Below, piece after piece: positions 37,365 to 44,925 of a stretch of 64,000 nt of DNA. The DNA lies in contig CAKZGE010000001.1 in the NCBI GenBank assembly GCA_936914845.1, positions 124,001 to 188,000 of the forward strand. Reading direction: 5' to 3'. Numbering within the stretch: the stretch's first letter is position 1; each line of letters opens with the position of its first letter. Both the position numbers and the translations under genes were made by a program. This DNA comes from an uncultured Chloracidobacterium sp. GTDB taxonomy: Bacteria > Acidobacteriota > Blastocatellia > Pyrinomonadales > Pyrinomonadaceae. The notes under the pieces were generated by a model, which was not told the origin of the DNA, ran no database searches, and saw only the letters and a list, made by a program, of their open reading frames with translations.

Positions 37365-38369
37365 ATGATCGTTTTCACAAACGGCTGTTTTGACATTCTG
37401 CATCCGGGCCACGTTGACCTATTAAGGCGAGCTAAACAACTCGGCGATAAACTTGTCGTCGGCATCAATAGCGACCGGTCTGTCCGGCGGATCAAGGGAA
37501 ACGACCGCCCCTATTTGGACGAAAAGGCCCGGGCGGCGGTTCTGCGGGGACTTGATTCGGTTGACGAAGTCGTTATTTTTGATGAGCTTACGCCCGAAAA
37601 GCTAATAAACGACCTGAAGCCTGACGTGTTGGTCAAAGGCGGAGATTGGAGGATCGAAGAGATAGTCGGTGCCGATTCGGTACTTAAAAACGGAGGTCAA
37701 GTTTACTCTCTGCCCCTTTTCGAAGACTTTTCTTCCAGCAAAATAGTGGAAAAAATAAGAGCTTTTGAAGAACAAGATAAAGATCAGGCGGGACCGGAAG
37801 TTGCTGTTATATCTCTCCGCCAACATATAGCGGTTTTCGAAGAGATCCTTGCGAATCATCTGGACGCGATCAGGGAATGTGCCGAAATTTTTGTCGATAC
37901 GCTCAAGGCGGGAAAAAAACTTCTCATCTGCGGCAACGGCGGCAGCGCGGCTGACGCTCAGCATATCGCTGCAGAATTCGTAGGCCGCTACGAAACGGAA
38001 CGTCGGGCATTGCCGGCGATCGCTTTGACCACCGACACATCCGCATTGACAGCTTTGGCGAATGACTACGATTTTGAACGGATCTTCGCCCGACAGGTCG
38101 AGGCCCTCGCGGCTGAGGGCGATTGTTTGATCGCTATCAGCACGAGCGGCAATTCGCCGAATGTCATCGCCGCTATCATGGAAGCTCGCCGGAAAGGTTG
38201 TCGCGTCGTCGGCATGACCGGAGCAAAAGGCAAAAAGCTTTCTTCGCTTTCAGACGCTTGTTTTATGTCGCCCTCAGAACGAACCGCACGAATTCAAGAA
38301 GCCCACATAGCGGTCGCCCATATCTGGTGTGAAATGATCGATGCGGAATTTACAGGTGATCAAAATTAA
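37365..38369 (+). CDS. Fused heptose-1-phosphate adenylyltransferase (HldC) and GmhA isomerase
   Basis: 334 residues with two domains. Residues 1-130 are a nucleotidyltransferase like the C-terminal half of HldE: FTNGCFDILHPGHVDLL, DRSVRRIKG, LVKGGDWR and SSSKIVEKIR. Residues about 150-334 are a SIS-domain phosphoheptose isomerase like GmhA: LLICGNGGSAADAQHIAAEF, AISTSGNSPN and IQEAHIAVAHIWCEMID. Together they would catalyse the first and last steps of ADP-heptose synthesis. The separate kinase HldA follows without a gap; the GmhB phosphatase is absent from the window. Confidence 0.88.
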   Translation: MIVFTNGCFDILHPGHVDLLRRAKQLGDKLVVGINSDRSVRRIKGNDRPYLDEKARAAVLRGLDSVDEVVIFDELTPEKLINDLKPDVLVKGGDWRIEEIVGADSVLKNGGQVYSLPLFEDFSSSKIVEKIRAFEEQDKDQAGPEVAVISLRQHIAVFEEILANHLDAIRECAEIFVDTLKAGKKLLICGNGGSAADAQHIAAEFVGRYETERRALPAIALTTDTSALTALANDYDFERIFARQVEALAAEGDCLIAISTSGNSPNVIAAIMEARRKGCRVVGMTGAKGKKLSSLSDACFMSPSERTARIQEAHIAVAHIWCEMIDAEFTGDQN

Positions 38370-39359
38370 GTGGACGTTCTGACCAAATATAAAAACGTAA
38401 AGGTAATGGTGGTCGGCGATATCATGCTTGACCGCTATATGTGGGGAACGGTCGAGAGGGTTTCCCCGGAAGCCCCTGTGCCGGTAGTACGGCTGAAGGA
38501 AACGTCGGCCGCCGCCGGAGGTGCCGCAAATGTTGCTGCGAATATTGCCAGTCTCGGGGCAAAGCCGATATTGGTAGGTATCGTTGGTGACGATATTGAT
38601 GCTGATGAGCTGCGGCGCGTCTTGCGGAGCTCCAATGTTGATGATTCAACCTTGCTAACCGTCTCCGGCCGGCCGACGACCGTTAAATCACGCATCGTCG
38701 CCCATGGACAGCAAGTTGTTCGCGTAGATCATGAGCTGACCGATCCGCTTGCCCACGATGCCGAGATCATGGCGATCAGTAAATTGGAACCTTTGATCGA
38801 CGCTGCGGACGCGATCGTTATATCGGATTATGCAAAGGGTTTCTTGACCGACAAAATTCTTTCGATGCTGATCGGATCTGCCGAACGGAGTGGAAAAAAG
38901 ATCTTAGTTGACCCAAAGGGGAAGAACTATCTGAAATACAGCCGGGCTTCTATTATTACACCCAACAAGCGCGAAGCGGCCGAGGCCTGTGGGTTGGAAA
39001 CATGCGATCCTGAACTGATCGAAAATTCGGGAAATCGTTTGCTGGGAGAATTGGATTGTTCGGCGGTTTTGATAACCCGCGGAGAAGAGGGGATGAGCCT
39101 GGTCGAAAACGGTGGAGAGTGGCTTCATTTACCTACGACCGCGCGCCAGGTCTATGATGTAACGGGTGCGGGCGATACGGTGATCGCCGCGATGGCGGTT
39201 TCGCTCGCGGCCGGTTTCGGCTATCAAGATTCGGCCCGGCTCGCTAATATGGCCGCGGGCGTCGTCGTCAGCCAAGTTGGCACCACCGCGATCGATGCAC
39301 GCCAACTCCAAAAGGCCATCGATTCGGCGGAGCGAACATATTCGGTCTCTGAGCAATAG
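38370..39359 (+). CDS. hldA: D-glycero-beta-D-manno-heptose-7-phosphate kinase (HldA)
   Basis: 329-residue PfkB/ribokinase-family kinase equal to the N-terminal half of HldE: VVGDIMLDRYMWGTVERVSPEAPVPV is the typical opening, AAGGAANVAANIASLG the sugar-binding part and DVTGAGDTVIAAMA the catalytic/ATP motif. It phosphorylates heptose-7-phosphate at C1. The GTG start follows the stop of the HldC-GmhA fusion immediately. The adenylyltransferase half, usually attached here in HldE, is instead fused to GmhA. Confidence 0.9.
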   Translation: MDVLTKYKNVKVMVVGDIMLDRYMWGTVERVSPEAPVPVVRLKETSAAAGGAANVAANIASLGAKPILVGIVGDDIDADELRRVLRSSNVDDSTLLTVSGRPTTVKSRIVAHGQQVVRVDHELTDPLAHDAEIMAISKLEPLIDAADAIVISDYAKGFLTDKILSMLIGSAERSGKKILVDPKGKNYLKYSRASIITPNKREAAEACGLETCDPELIENSGNRLLGELDCSAVLITRGEEGMSLVENGGEWLHLPTTARQVYDVTGAGDTVIAAMAVSLAAGFGYQDSARLANMAAGVVVSQVGTTAIDARQLQKAIDSAERTYSVSEQ

Positions 39360-39370
39360 TTTTCGGCAAA

Positions 39371-40582
39371 ATGTCCATCCGTAAACGTTTTTCCAATTTG
39401 GTCAAGAACTCTTATTGGGCGCGATTCATATCTTGGATCGTGCTGCTAAATCTCATTGATCTGCTGGCGATGAGCGGAGGGCGGAAAACGTCTGCGGATA
39501 CTGTAAAAAAGACCGTTGTTTTTTGTAGGTTGGACGGTATCGGCGATCTGGTCATTTGGACGACTGTTTTCGAAGCTATCGAAAAAGCCTTTCCGTCGGA
39601 CAGCTTTCGCAAAGTTCTTGTCGCCGGAAGCGGGGCAAAAGGTGTAGCCGACCACTTCTCATTGTTTGATGAAAAGATATATCTGAACCGTAACCGCCTG
39701 GCGACCGACCCTGTTTATCGTTACCGCTCAATGAAAGCAGTTCGTAATTTGGACGCCGACATTTTTATTAATCCGACAATCAGCCGTGATTTTTTGTGGG
39801 CGGATTCGGTTGGCAGGTGCACCCGTGCAACATCGATTATTGGCAGCAGCGGAATTGGAAACCGCATGCTGCCTTTAATGCAATTGATATGCGACAGTTG
39901 GTACAGCAAGCTGATTCCGGTCGAAGCGGATGCCGCAACCCGTCATGCATCGATAACAGACAGGTCGTTTGCGAAGGCGGCGTGGGGCGTTGATGTGGGG
40001 GCCGTCCCGCCCTATCTGCCGCTTCCCAATAGAGACATTGCGAGGCCGGCGAAAGATTTCGCGGTCATCTTTGTTGGTGCACAGTTTGCTTCGAAAAGAT
40101 GGCCGATAGAAAGGTTCGCCGAGGTCGCAGAAAGTTTAAGCAAAGCCTACGATCTAGAATTGGTGCTTGCGGGCGGCCCGGGCGAGGAATTTTTAAGCGA
40201 ACAATTTCGGGCGCTTTCTAAGACGCCGATCCGCGATACGGTCGGAAAACTTTCATTAACAGAACTTGCCGACCTGATGAGACATTCGCGGCTGGTCATT
40301 ACCAATGATACAAGCGCCGCCCATATTGCGACCGCAGTAAAGGCTCCTGCGGTCATCGTTTGTTCCGGTGCACATACGGAAAGGTTTCTGCCGTACCCGT
40401 CCGATCTGCAGGCGTATTTGGCTCCGCAAGCGACGGTGGTGCATAAAATGGAATGTTTCGGGTGTGAGTGGAACTGTATATATACCAAGCTGCCGCCTGA
40501 TGCCCCTAAGCCGTGCATCGACCACGTCACGGTTACCGACGTCATGGAATCCGTCCACGCCGTATTGGGAGCAAAAGCCTAA
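39371..40582 (+). CDS. Glycosyltransferase family 9 (heptosyltransferase-like)
   Basis: 403 residues with a GT-B fold. FCRLDGIGDLVIWTTVFEA at the N-terminal domain and VGAQFASKRWPIERFAEVA plus TNDTSAAHIATAVKAPAVIV in the C-terminal domain are GT9/WaaF-like. A cysteine-containing region near the end (MECFGCEWNCIY) is found in some family members. Following genes for ADP-heptose, it probably adds heptose to a lipid-linked glycan or LPS core on the cytoplasmic face. Confidence 0.85.
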   Translation: MSIRKRFSNLVKNSYWARFISWIVLLNLIDLLAMSGGRKTSADTVKKTVVFCRLDGIGDLVIWTTVFEAIEKAFPSDSFRKVLVAGSGAKGVADHFSLFDEKIYLNRNRLATDPVYRYRSMKAVRNLDADIFINPTISRDFLWADSVGRCTRATSIIGSSGIGNRMLPLMQLICDSWYSKLIPVEADAATRHASITDRSFAKAAWGVDVGAVPPYLPLPNRDIARPAKDFAVIFVGAQFASKRWPIERFAEVAESLSKAYDLELVLAGGPGEEFLSEQFRALSKTPIRDTVGKLSLTELADLMRHSRLVITNDTSAAHIATAVKAPAVIVCSGAHTERFLPYPSDLQAYLAPQATVVHKMECFGCEWNCIYTKLPPDAPKPCIDHVTVTDVMESVHAVLGAKA

Positions 40583-40588
40583 CGAACA

Positions 40589-41812
40589 ATGAATTCCAAA
40601 CAGGATAAACAAAGGCTTTTTATAGTGTCGGAACTATATTATCCGGAAGATACGTCGACGGGGCTTCAAATGACGCAGATCGCCGAATCGATCGCCGACC
40701 GTTTTGATGTGAAGATCCTTTGCGGACAGCCAACCTATGCCAAGCGGGGTACTCGTGCACCGAAATATGAGGTACACAACGGGGTAGAGATCTTTCGGTG
40801 CTCCGGCACAACGTTTGACAAAAACATACTGCCGTTTCGTGCTGTTAACATGATCACGCTCGGCTTTTTCATCTTCTGGAAAGCTCTATTCAAATTTCAA
40901 AAAGGTGACCGCGTGATGGTAGTAACAACACCGCCGACGATGCCGTTCGTAGCTGCCCTCGCCGCTCTGATGAAAGGCAGTATCTATAAGCTCCTTATTC
41001 ATGACCAATATCCGGAGGTTCTGGTGGCGGCCGGAAAGATCTCGCGCAGCTCCAAAATTAACGCCCTAATCGAATATTTCAACCGCTGGCTCTACAAACA
41101 CGCCAACCGGATCATTGTTATCGGCCGCGATATGAAGATCCTGGCGGAGCGAAAGTCTGCCGGTCTCGGTATACCGGTCAGCGTCGTGCCGATCTGGGCT
41201 GACGCAGATAAGATTACTCCCGAACCGCGCGAAAGTAACGAGATCCTGAAAGAACTCGGTGTTGCCGATAAAATTGTATTTCTTTACTCAGGCAATATGG
41301 GCACTACACACGATCTGGAAAGTCTTTTTAAGGCGGCAAAGGAATTGCAGAACGAGAATGTACATTTTATTTTCGCCGGAAGCGGAGCGCGGAGAAAATG
41401 GCTGGATTCCGCCCTTGAAAATGAACCCTTGCCGAATGTGACCTTAATGCCGCGACAGCCCGCGGAAAGGCTTAATTCGCTATTGAACGCTTGCGACGTT
41501 GCTCTTATCACGACGGTCAGCGATATGTTCGGGGTTTCTGTCCCGAGCCGCGCCGCTAATGTAATGGCCACCGGACGCCCGATACTCGCAATGACCGATC
41601 CGGGTTCGGAGCTGGCATTGATGATCGATGAGGAAAACATCGGTTGGCACGTTAGGTCGGGCGACCTAAACGCTCTAATTGCGACAGTTCGGGCCATTCT
41701 GAGACTGTCTCACCAGGACATAGCAATGATGGGAAACCGTGCCCGCGTCGCAGTTGACGAACGATATACGCTATCGGACAGGGCAAACAGATATGCGGAG
41801 GCTTTGAAATAA
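40589..41812 (+). CDS. Glycosyltransferase family 4 (WcaI/WbuB-like)
   Basis: 407 residues, GT-B fold. SELYYPEDTSTGLQMTQIAESIA opens the acceptor domain; the donor domain has LYSGNMGTTHDLESLF and the GT4 nucleotide-binding region near SVPSRAANVMATGRPILA. A hydrophobic helix near 80-120 suggests membrane association. It resembles transferases of colanic acid and O-antigen loci (WcaI, WbuB); the sugar is unknown. Confidence 0.82.
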   Translation: MNSKQDKQRLFIVSELYYPEDTSTGLQMTQIAESIADRFDVKILCGQPTYAKRGTRAPKYEVHNGVEIFRCSGTTFDKNILPFRAVNMITLGFFIFWKALFKFQKGDRVMVVTTPPTMPFVAALAALMKGSIYKLLIHDQYPEVLVAAGKISRSSKINALIEYFNRWLYKHANRIIVIGRDMKILAERKSAGLGIPVSVVPIWADADKITPEPRESNEILKELGVADKIVFLYSGNMGTTHDLESLFKAAKELQNENVHFIFAGSGARRKWLDSALENEPLPNVTLMPRQPAERLNSLLNACDVALITTVSDMFGVSVPSRAANVMATGRPILAMTDPGSELALMIDEENIGWHVRSGDLNALIATVRAILRLSHQDIAMMGNRARVAVDERYTLSDRANRYAEALK

Positions 41813-41813
41813 A

Positions 41814-42845
41814 ATGCATGCCGCGTTTGCAATATCAATTCTTGCATTAGCCCTCACATATGCGGGCGTTGAAATGATGCGTCGCTGGCTTTTGCATAGA
41901 GAACTTTTGGACCACCCAAATGAAAGGAGTTCGCATTCCACTCCAACCCCCCGTGGTGGAGGGGCGGTCATATTTGCGGTTTGCATGGCTGCGTATGGCG
42001 CAGGCTCGGTGCTGTTTCACTTTCCTTTTATATGGGCCTATTTCGTCGGCTCCTTTTTGATCGCCATGGTCAGCTGGCTCGATGATGTTTATTCTGTCCC
42101 GACGCCGATCAGATTTGCAGTACATTTGGCAGCGGCGGTCCTCGCGATTTGGCAAATGGGATCGTGGGAAGTGGTCTACTCGCCTTTCGGCACCGGCCAG
42201 GTTGTCCTGGGCCATGCGGGAACTGTGCTGACCGTTCTTTGGATAGTGTGGATGATCAATGCCTATAATTTCATGGACGGCATTGACGGCATTGCCGGAA
42301 TTCAAGGGGTTGTAGCCGCAGCCGGGTGGGCACTCGCCGGTGCCATTGGTGGAGCAAATGATCTGACCTTTTATTCTGCGGCTGTCGGAGCGGCGTGCTT
42401 GGGCTTTCTGATACATAACTGGCAGCCTGCGAAGATATTTATGGGCGACATCGGAAGTGCATTTCTAGGATACACATTCGCCCTACTTCCGCTTTTAACA
42501 CTGAAGGTGCCCGCCATCGAAAGGTCATCCCCATGGTTGGCAGCCGCTTTTGTCTGGCTATTCGTTTTCGATACTGTTCTTACTCTTATCCGGCGAGCTT
42601 TTCGCGGCGAAAAGGTGTGGACGGCTCACCGCAGCCACATTTACCAAAGAATGGTCGTCGCCGGCCGTTCGCATGCGGCGGTAAGCAAAACCTACGGCGT
42701 GCTGGCGTCACTAGTTGTAGCGGGGGCAGTGCTGGCTCTGTTCGACCCGTTCTATTGGTTCGCGACCGCGATGATCGCGGCGGCAGCGGCGGTCTATCTG
42801 GTGATATTCGGATACTTTTACAGCGGTGTTGACCTAAAGCAGTAA
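41814..42845 (+). CDS. Polyprenyl-phosphate sugar-1-phosphate transferase (WecA/WbpL-like)
   Basis: 343 residues, about 10-11 membrane helices. Catalytic motifs of the MraY/WecA family are present: SWLDDVYSVP (DD near 81-85), NAYNFMDGIDGIAG, IFMGDIGSAFLGY and HRSHIYQRM. It starts repeat-unit synthesis by moving a sugar-1-phosphate from a UDP-sugar to undecaprenyl phosphate. WbpL-like members use UDP-GlcNAc or UDP-FucNAc. It is the last plainly polysaccharide gene before the kinase/PqqD cassette. Confidence 0.88.
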   Translation: MHAAFAISILALALTYAGVEMMRRWLLHRELLDHPNERSSHSTPTPRGGGAVIFAVCMAAYGAGSVLFHFPFIWAYFVGSFLIAMVSWLDDVYSVPTPIRFAVHLAAAVLAIWQMGSWEVVYSPFGTGQVVLGHAGTVLTVLWIVWMINAYNFMDGIDGIAGIQGVVAAAGWALAGAIGGANDLTFYSAAVGAACLGFLIHNWQPAKIFMGDIGSAFLGYTFALLPLLTLKVPAIERSSPWLAAAFVWLFVFDTVLTLIRRAFRGEKVWTAHRSHIYQRMVVAGRSHAAVSKTYGVLASLVVAGAVLALFDPFYWFATAMIAAAAAVYLVIFGYFYSGVDLKQ

Positions 42846-42888
42846 AATTGATAGTGTTAAACACTTCATTGTCTGACCCTAAGAAGTT

Positions 42889-43734
42889 TTGGAAAGCGGA
42901 ATACAGAAAGAAGATCTATCAAAGTTCTTTGATATAGAGGCGTACGGCGTAAAGGTCCGTATTGCTGCAGACAGCGACGTCCTGCTGCGCGCAATGCTGG
43001 AACGGGTCCGGAAAGCTTACGGCGAACGGTTTAGGATCGTTGAACTCAACGAAGAACCTGCCCATTTTTTCGGACTTTGTGAACAGAATGGCCGCTTTTC
43101 GTATTTTGAGAACGAACGGCCACCGGGGTCGATGGAAGTTCTCGAGCACATTTTGATGTATTTCGAGAGTCATCTGCGGATGGAGATCGCGGAATATACA
43201 GTTGAAAAGGTCTTTATTCATGCGGGTGTTGTCGAATGGAAGGGAAAGGCGGTCGTAATACCCGGTTTTAGCCACAGCGGCAAAACGACCCTCGTATCCG
43301 AATTGATAAAGCTTGGTGCCGTCTATTATTCGGACGAATATGCGGTGATCGACCCGGACGGGCATTGCCACCCATTTCCCAGGGATCTGGCGGTTAGAGG
43401 GATCAAGAGCGAATATGAACAAACGGATGTTCGAGCTGCTGATCTCGGAGCCGCGATCGGCAGTGTGCCGGTAACGGTCGGAGCCGTCGTGCTAACGTCC
43501 TTTGAACCCGATGCCGTTTGGCGGCCGGAGATGTTGTCGATAGGGCAGGGAATGCTTGAAGTTTTACCCCATGCGATCTCTGTTAGCCGCAACACGGAAT
43601 TCGCTATGAAAGCATTGAAAAATATGCTCGATGGTGCGATAATCGCGAGAAGTTCGCGAAACGATGCGAGCATTGCTGCTCGTGCGATATTAAATTTAAT
43701 TGACAATAATTGTAATACTGCTAATATAGCTTAG
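42889..43734 (+). CDS. HPr-kinase-like protein kinase (HprK-related)
   Basis: 281 residues. The N-terminal third is unlike known HprK regulatory domains. From about residue 105 the HprK catalytic fold is clear: FIHAGVVEWKGKAVVIPG, P-loop GFSHSGKTT, then LIKLGAVYYSDEYAVID, where HprK has its catalytic Asp region. HprK-like kinases without a PTS role occur with peptide-modification genes (some lasso-peptide clusters) and exopolysaccharide loci. Here it is followed by two PqqD-domain proteins. The start is TTG with a weak SD (AAGAAG). The strong promoter of the next gene lies in its last codons. Confidence 0.8.
   Translation: MESGIQKEDLSKFFDIEAYGVKVRIAADSDVLLRAMLERVRKAYGERFRIVELNEEPAHFFGLCEQNGRFSYFENERPPGSMEVLEHILMYFESHLRMEIAEYTVEKVFIHAGVVEWKGKAVVIPGFSHSGKTTLVSELIKLGAVYYSDEYAVIDPDGHCHPFPRDLAVRGIKSEYEQTDVRAADLGAAIGSVPVTVGAVVLTSFEPDAVWRPEMLSIGQGMLEVLPHAISVSRNTEFAMKALKNMLDGAIIARSSRNDASIAARAILNLIDNNCNTANIA
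43700..43727 (+). promoter_or_regulatory. Strong promoter for the first PqqD/Cys-tail gene
   Basis: TTGACA (43700-43705), a 16-base spacer and TAATAT (43722-43727) lie in the last codons of the kinase gene. The start site would fall near 43734, giving a short leader with a GGAGGAG ribosome-binding site (43749-43755). Confidence 0.7.
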
Positions 43735-43758
43735 CCCTAGCATAGCTTGGAGGAGAAC

Positions 43759-44238
43759 ATGAATAACTCACAATTTCCCACTGCCCGCAAGTTGGACCTC
43801 GTAGTTCAAGAGGTTCCGAATGAAGTTTTGGTCTTTGACCTGAACACAAATAAAGCCCATTGCCTGAACAAAACGGCCGCTATGGTTTGGCAGAATTGCG
43901 ACGGTACGAGATCAGCATCTCAGATCGCCGAACTGGTCAGCACTCAAGCCGGCGGAAAAGTTTCAGAAGATCTGGTGTGGCTGGCGATCGATCAGCTTAA
44001 CGATATAGATCTGCTGGAAAACAAGATCCAACCGAAATTTGGCGGCCAAAGCCGACGAGACGTCATCAAAAAAGTAGGCCTTGCCGCTGTTATCGGTTTG
44101 CCGATCGTCGCTTCGTTGGCTGCCCCGACCAGTGCTCTGGCGAGCACTTCTTGCGCGTGTAGTTCCCAACCCTCCGGTGTTTGTGCAGGAGCCTGCGGGT
44201 CATTCTGCGACACCGGTATCGGGCGTTGTGTGATCTGA
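43759..44238 (+). CDS. PqqD-domain protein with internal Tat-like signal and six-Cys tail (paralog A)
   Basis: 159 residues in three parts. Residues about 8-90 are a PqqD/RRE-like domain (HCLNKTAAMVWQNCDG; LVWLAIDQLNDIDLLE), a fold that binds peptide leaders. Residues 98-128 look like a twin-arginine signal placed inside the protein: SRRDVIKK, a hydrophobic run, then TSALA with a possible cut after Ala128. The last 31 residues hold six cysteines (132, 134, 142, 146, 150, 157). Translation starts at the ATG 43759 after a GGAGGAG SD; a TTG at 43747 overlaps that SD. It has its own promoter and terminator. A membrane-anchored protein rather than a cleaved precursor is the main alternative. Confidence 0.82.
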   Translation: MNNSQFPTARKLDLVVQEVPNEVLVFDLNTNKAHCLNKTAAMVWQNCDGTRSASQIAELVSTQAGGKVSEDLVWLAIDQLNDIDLLENKIQPKFGGQSRRDVIKKVGLAAVIGLPIVASLAAPTSALASTSCACSSQPSGVCAGACGSFCDTGIGRCVI

Positions 44239-44257
44239 TCAAGGAATATTACTAATG

Positions 44258-44303
44258 AGCCCGCTGCAACCGATCGGGGTTACGGCGGGTTTATATTTTT
44301 TCT
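44258..44303 (+). terminator. Intrinsic terminator after paralog A
   Basis: AGCCCGC pairs with GCGGGTT, extended by TGCAACC/GGTTACG with one mismatch, and is followed by a T-rich tract (TATATTTTTTCTTTTT). Confidence 0.75.
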
Positions 44304-44324
44304 TTTTGAAAACTTTTACTTATT

Positions 44325-44352
44325 AGAACTTTAAGGTAAACTGAAGATTCCC
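44325..44352 (+). promoter_or_regulatory. Possible promoter for paralog B
   Basis: The stretch before the second PqqD gene is AT-rich. One reading is TTTACT, about 16 bases, then TAAACT, roughly 40 bases before the start. The strong terminator after paralog A implies a separate promoter here; the exact boxes are uncertain. Confidence 0.35.
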
Positions 44353-44378
44353 AAATTAAATTTAGTGGAGGAGAACGG

Positions 44379-44870
44379 ATGAAACCCCTGCCGTTTCCGA
44401 TTGCCAGAAACAGGGACCTTGTGGTCCAAGATGTTCCAGATGAAGTTTTGGTCTATGACCTGAAGAATAATAAGGCTCATTGCCTTAACAGCACAGCAGC
44501 CGAAGTTTGGCTCCATTGCGACGGACGCCGGTCTGCCGGTGATATTGCCAGTTCGCTGACGGCGGTTAAAGGATTGCCGGTCAATGAGGAGATAGTTTGG
44601 CTGGCGATCGATCAGCTTAAGGATATCGACCTGCTCGAAAACGCAAATGTCCAGCGGCCCGGTTCAATGAACCGGCGTGACGCGATAAGAAAAGCGGGCT
44701 TCGCCGCGGCGATCGCCTTGCCAATAGTGGCATCACTTGCCGCACCGACCAGCGCTTTGGCTGCTACATCGTGCTCATGTATCGGCGAGGGCCCATCACC
44801 CTCGTGCCAGGACAGGCCCGGCTGCGGCACAAACTGCGAAAGTGGCCGTTGTCAGATCATACCCGATTAG
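44379..44870 (+). CDS. PqqD-domain protein with internal Tat-like signal and six-Cys tail (paralog B)
   Basis: 163 residues, same plan as paralog A in exact register: PqqD/RRE-like domain to about 90 (HCLNSTAAEVWLHCDG; IVWLAIDQLKDIDLLE), Arg99-Arg100 in NRRDAIRK, hydrophobic run, TSALA ending at Ala128, then a 35-residue tail with six cysteines (132, 134, 143, 149, 153, 158). The domain and signal are nearly the same as in A, while the tail keeps only T-S-C-x-C, the later cysteines and G-R-C. A GGAGGAG SD precedes the ATG. Unlike A, it has an internal ATG at 44667 two codons before the Arg pair, so a short form is conceivable. Confidence 0.82.
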   Translation: MKPLPFPIARNRDLVVQDVPDEVLVYDLKNNKAHCLNSTAAEVWLHCDGRRSAGDIASSLTAVKGLPVNEEIVWLAIDQLKDIDLLENANVQRPGSMNRRDAIRKAGFAAAIALPIVASLAAPTSALAATSCSCIGEGPSPSCQDRPGCGTNCESGRCQIIPD

Positions 44871-44896
44871 TATTTGCAATGATTTATGCATATGAT

Positions 44897-44923
44897 AAAA
44901 GCAGTGCCTACGGCGCTGCTTTT
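44897..44923 (+). terminator. Terminator hairpin directly before the nucleotidyltransferase gene
   Basis: AAAAGCAG (44897-44904) pairs with CTGCTTTT (44916-44923), with an inner GCC/GGC. It ends two bases before the ATG at 44926, so it would both end the paralog B message and limit or mask translation of the next gene. Confidence 0.65.
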
Positions 44924-44925
44924 GT

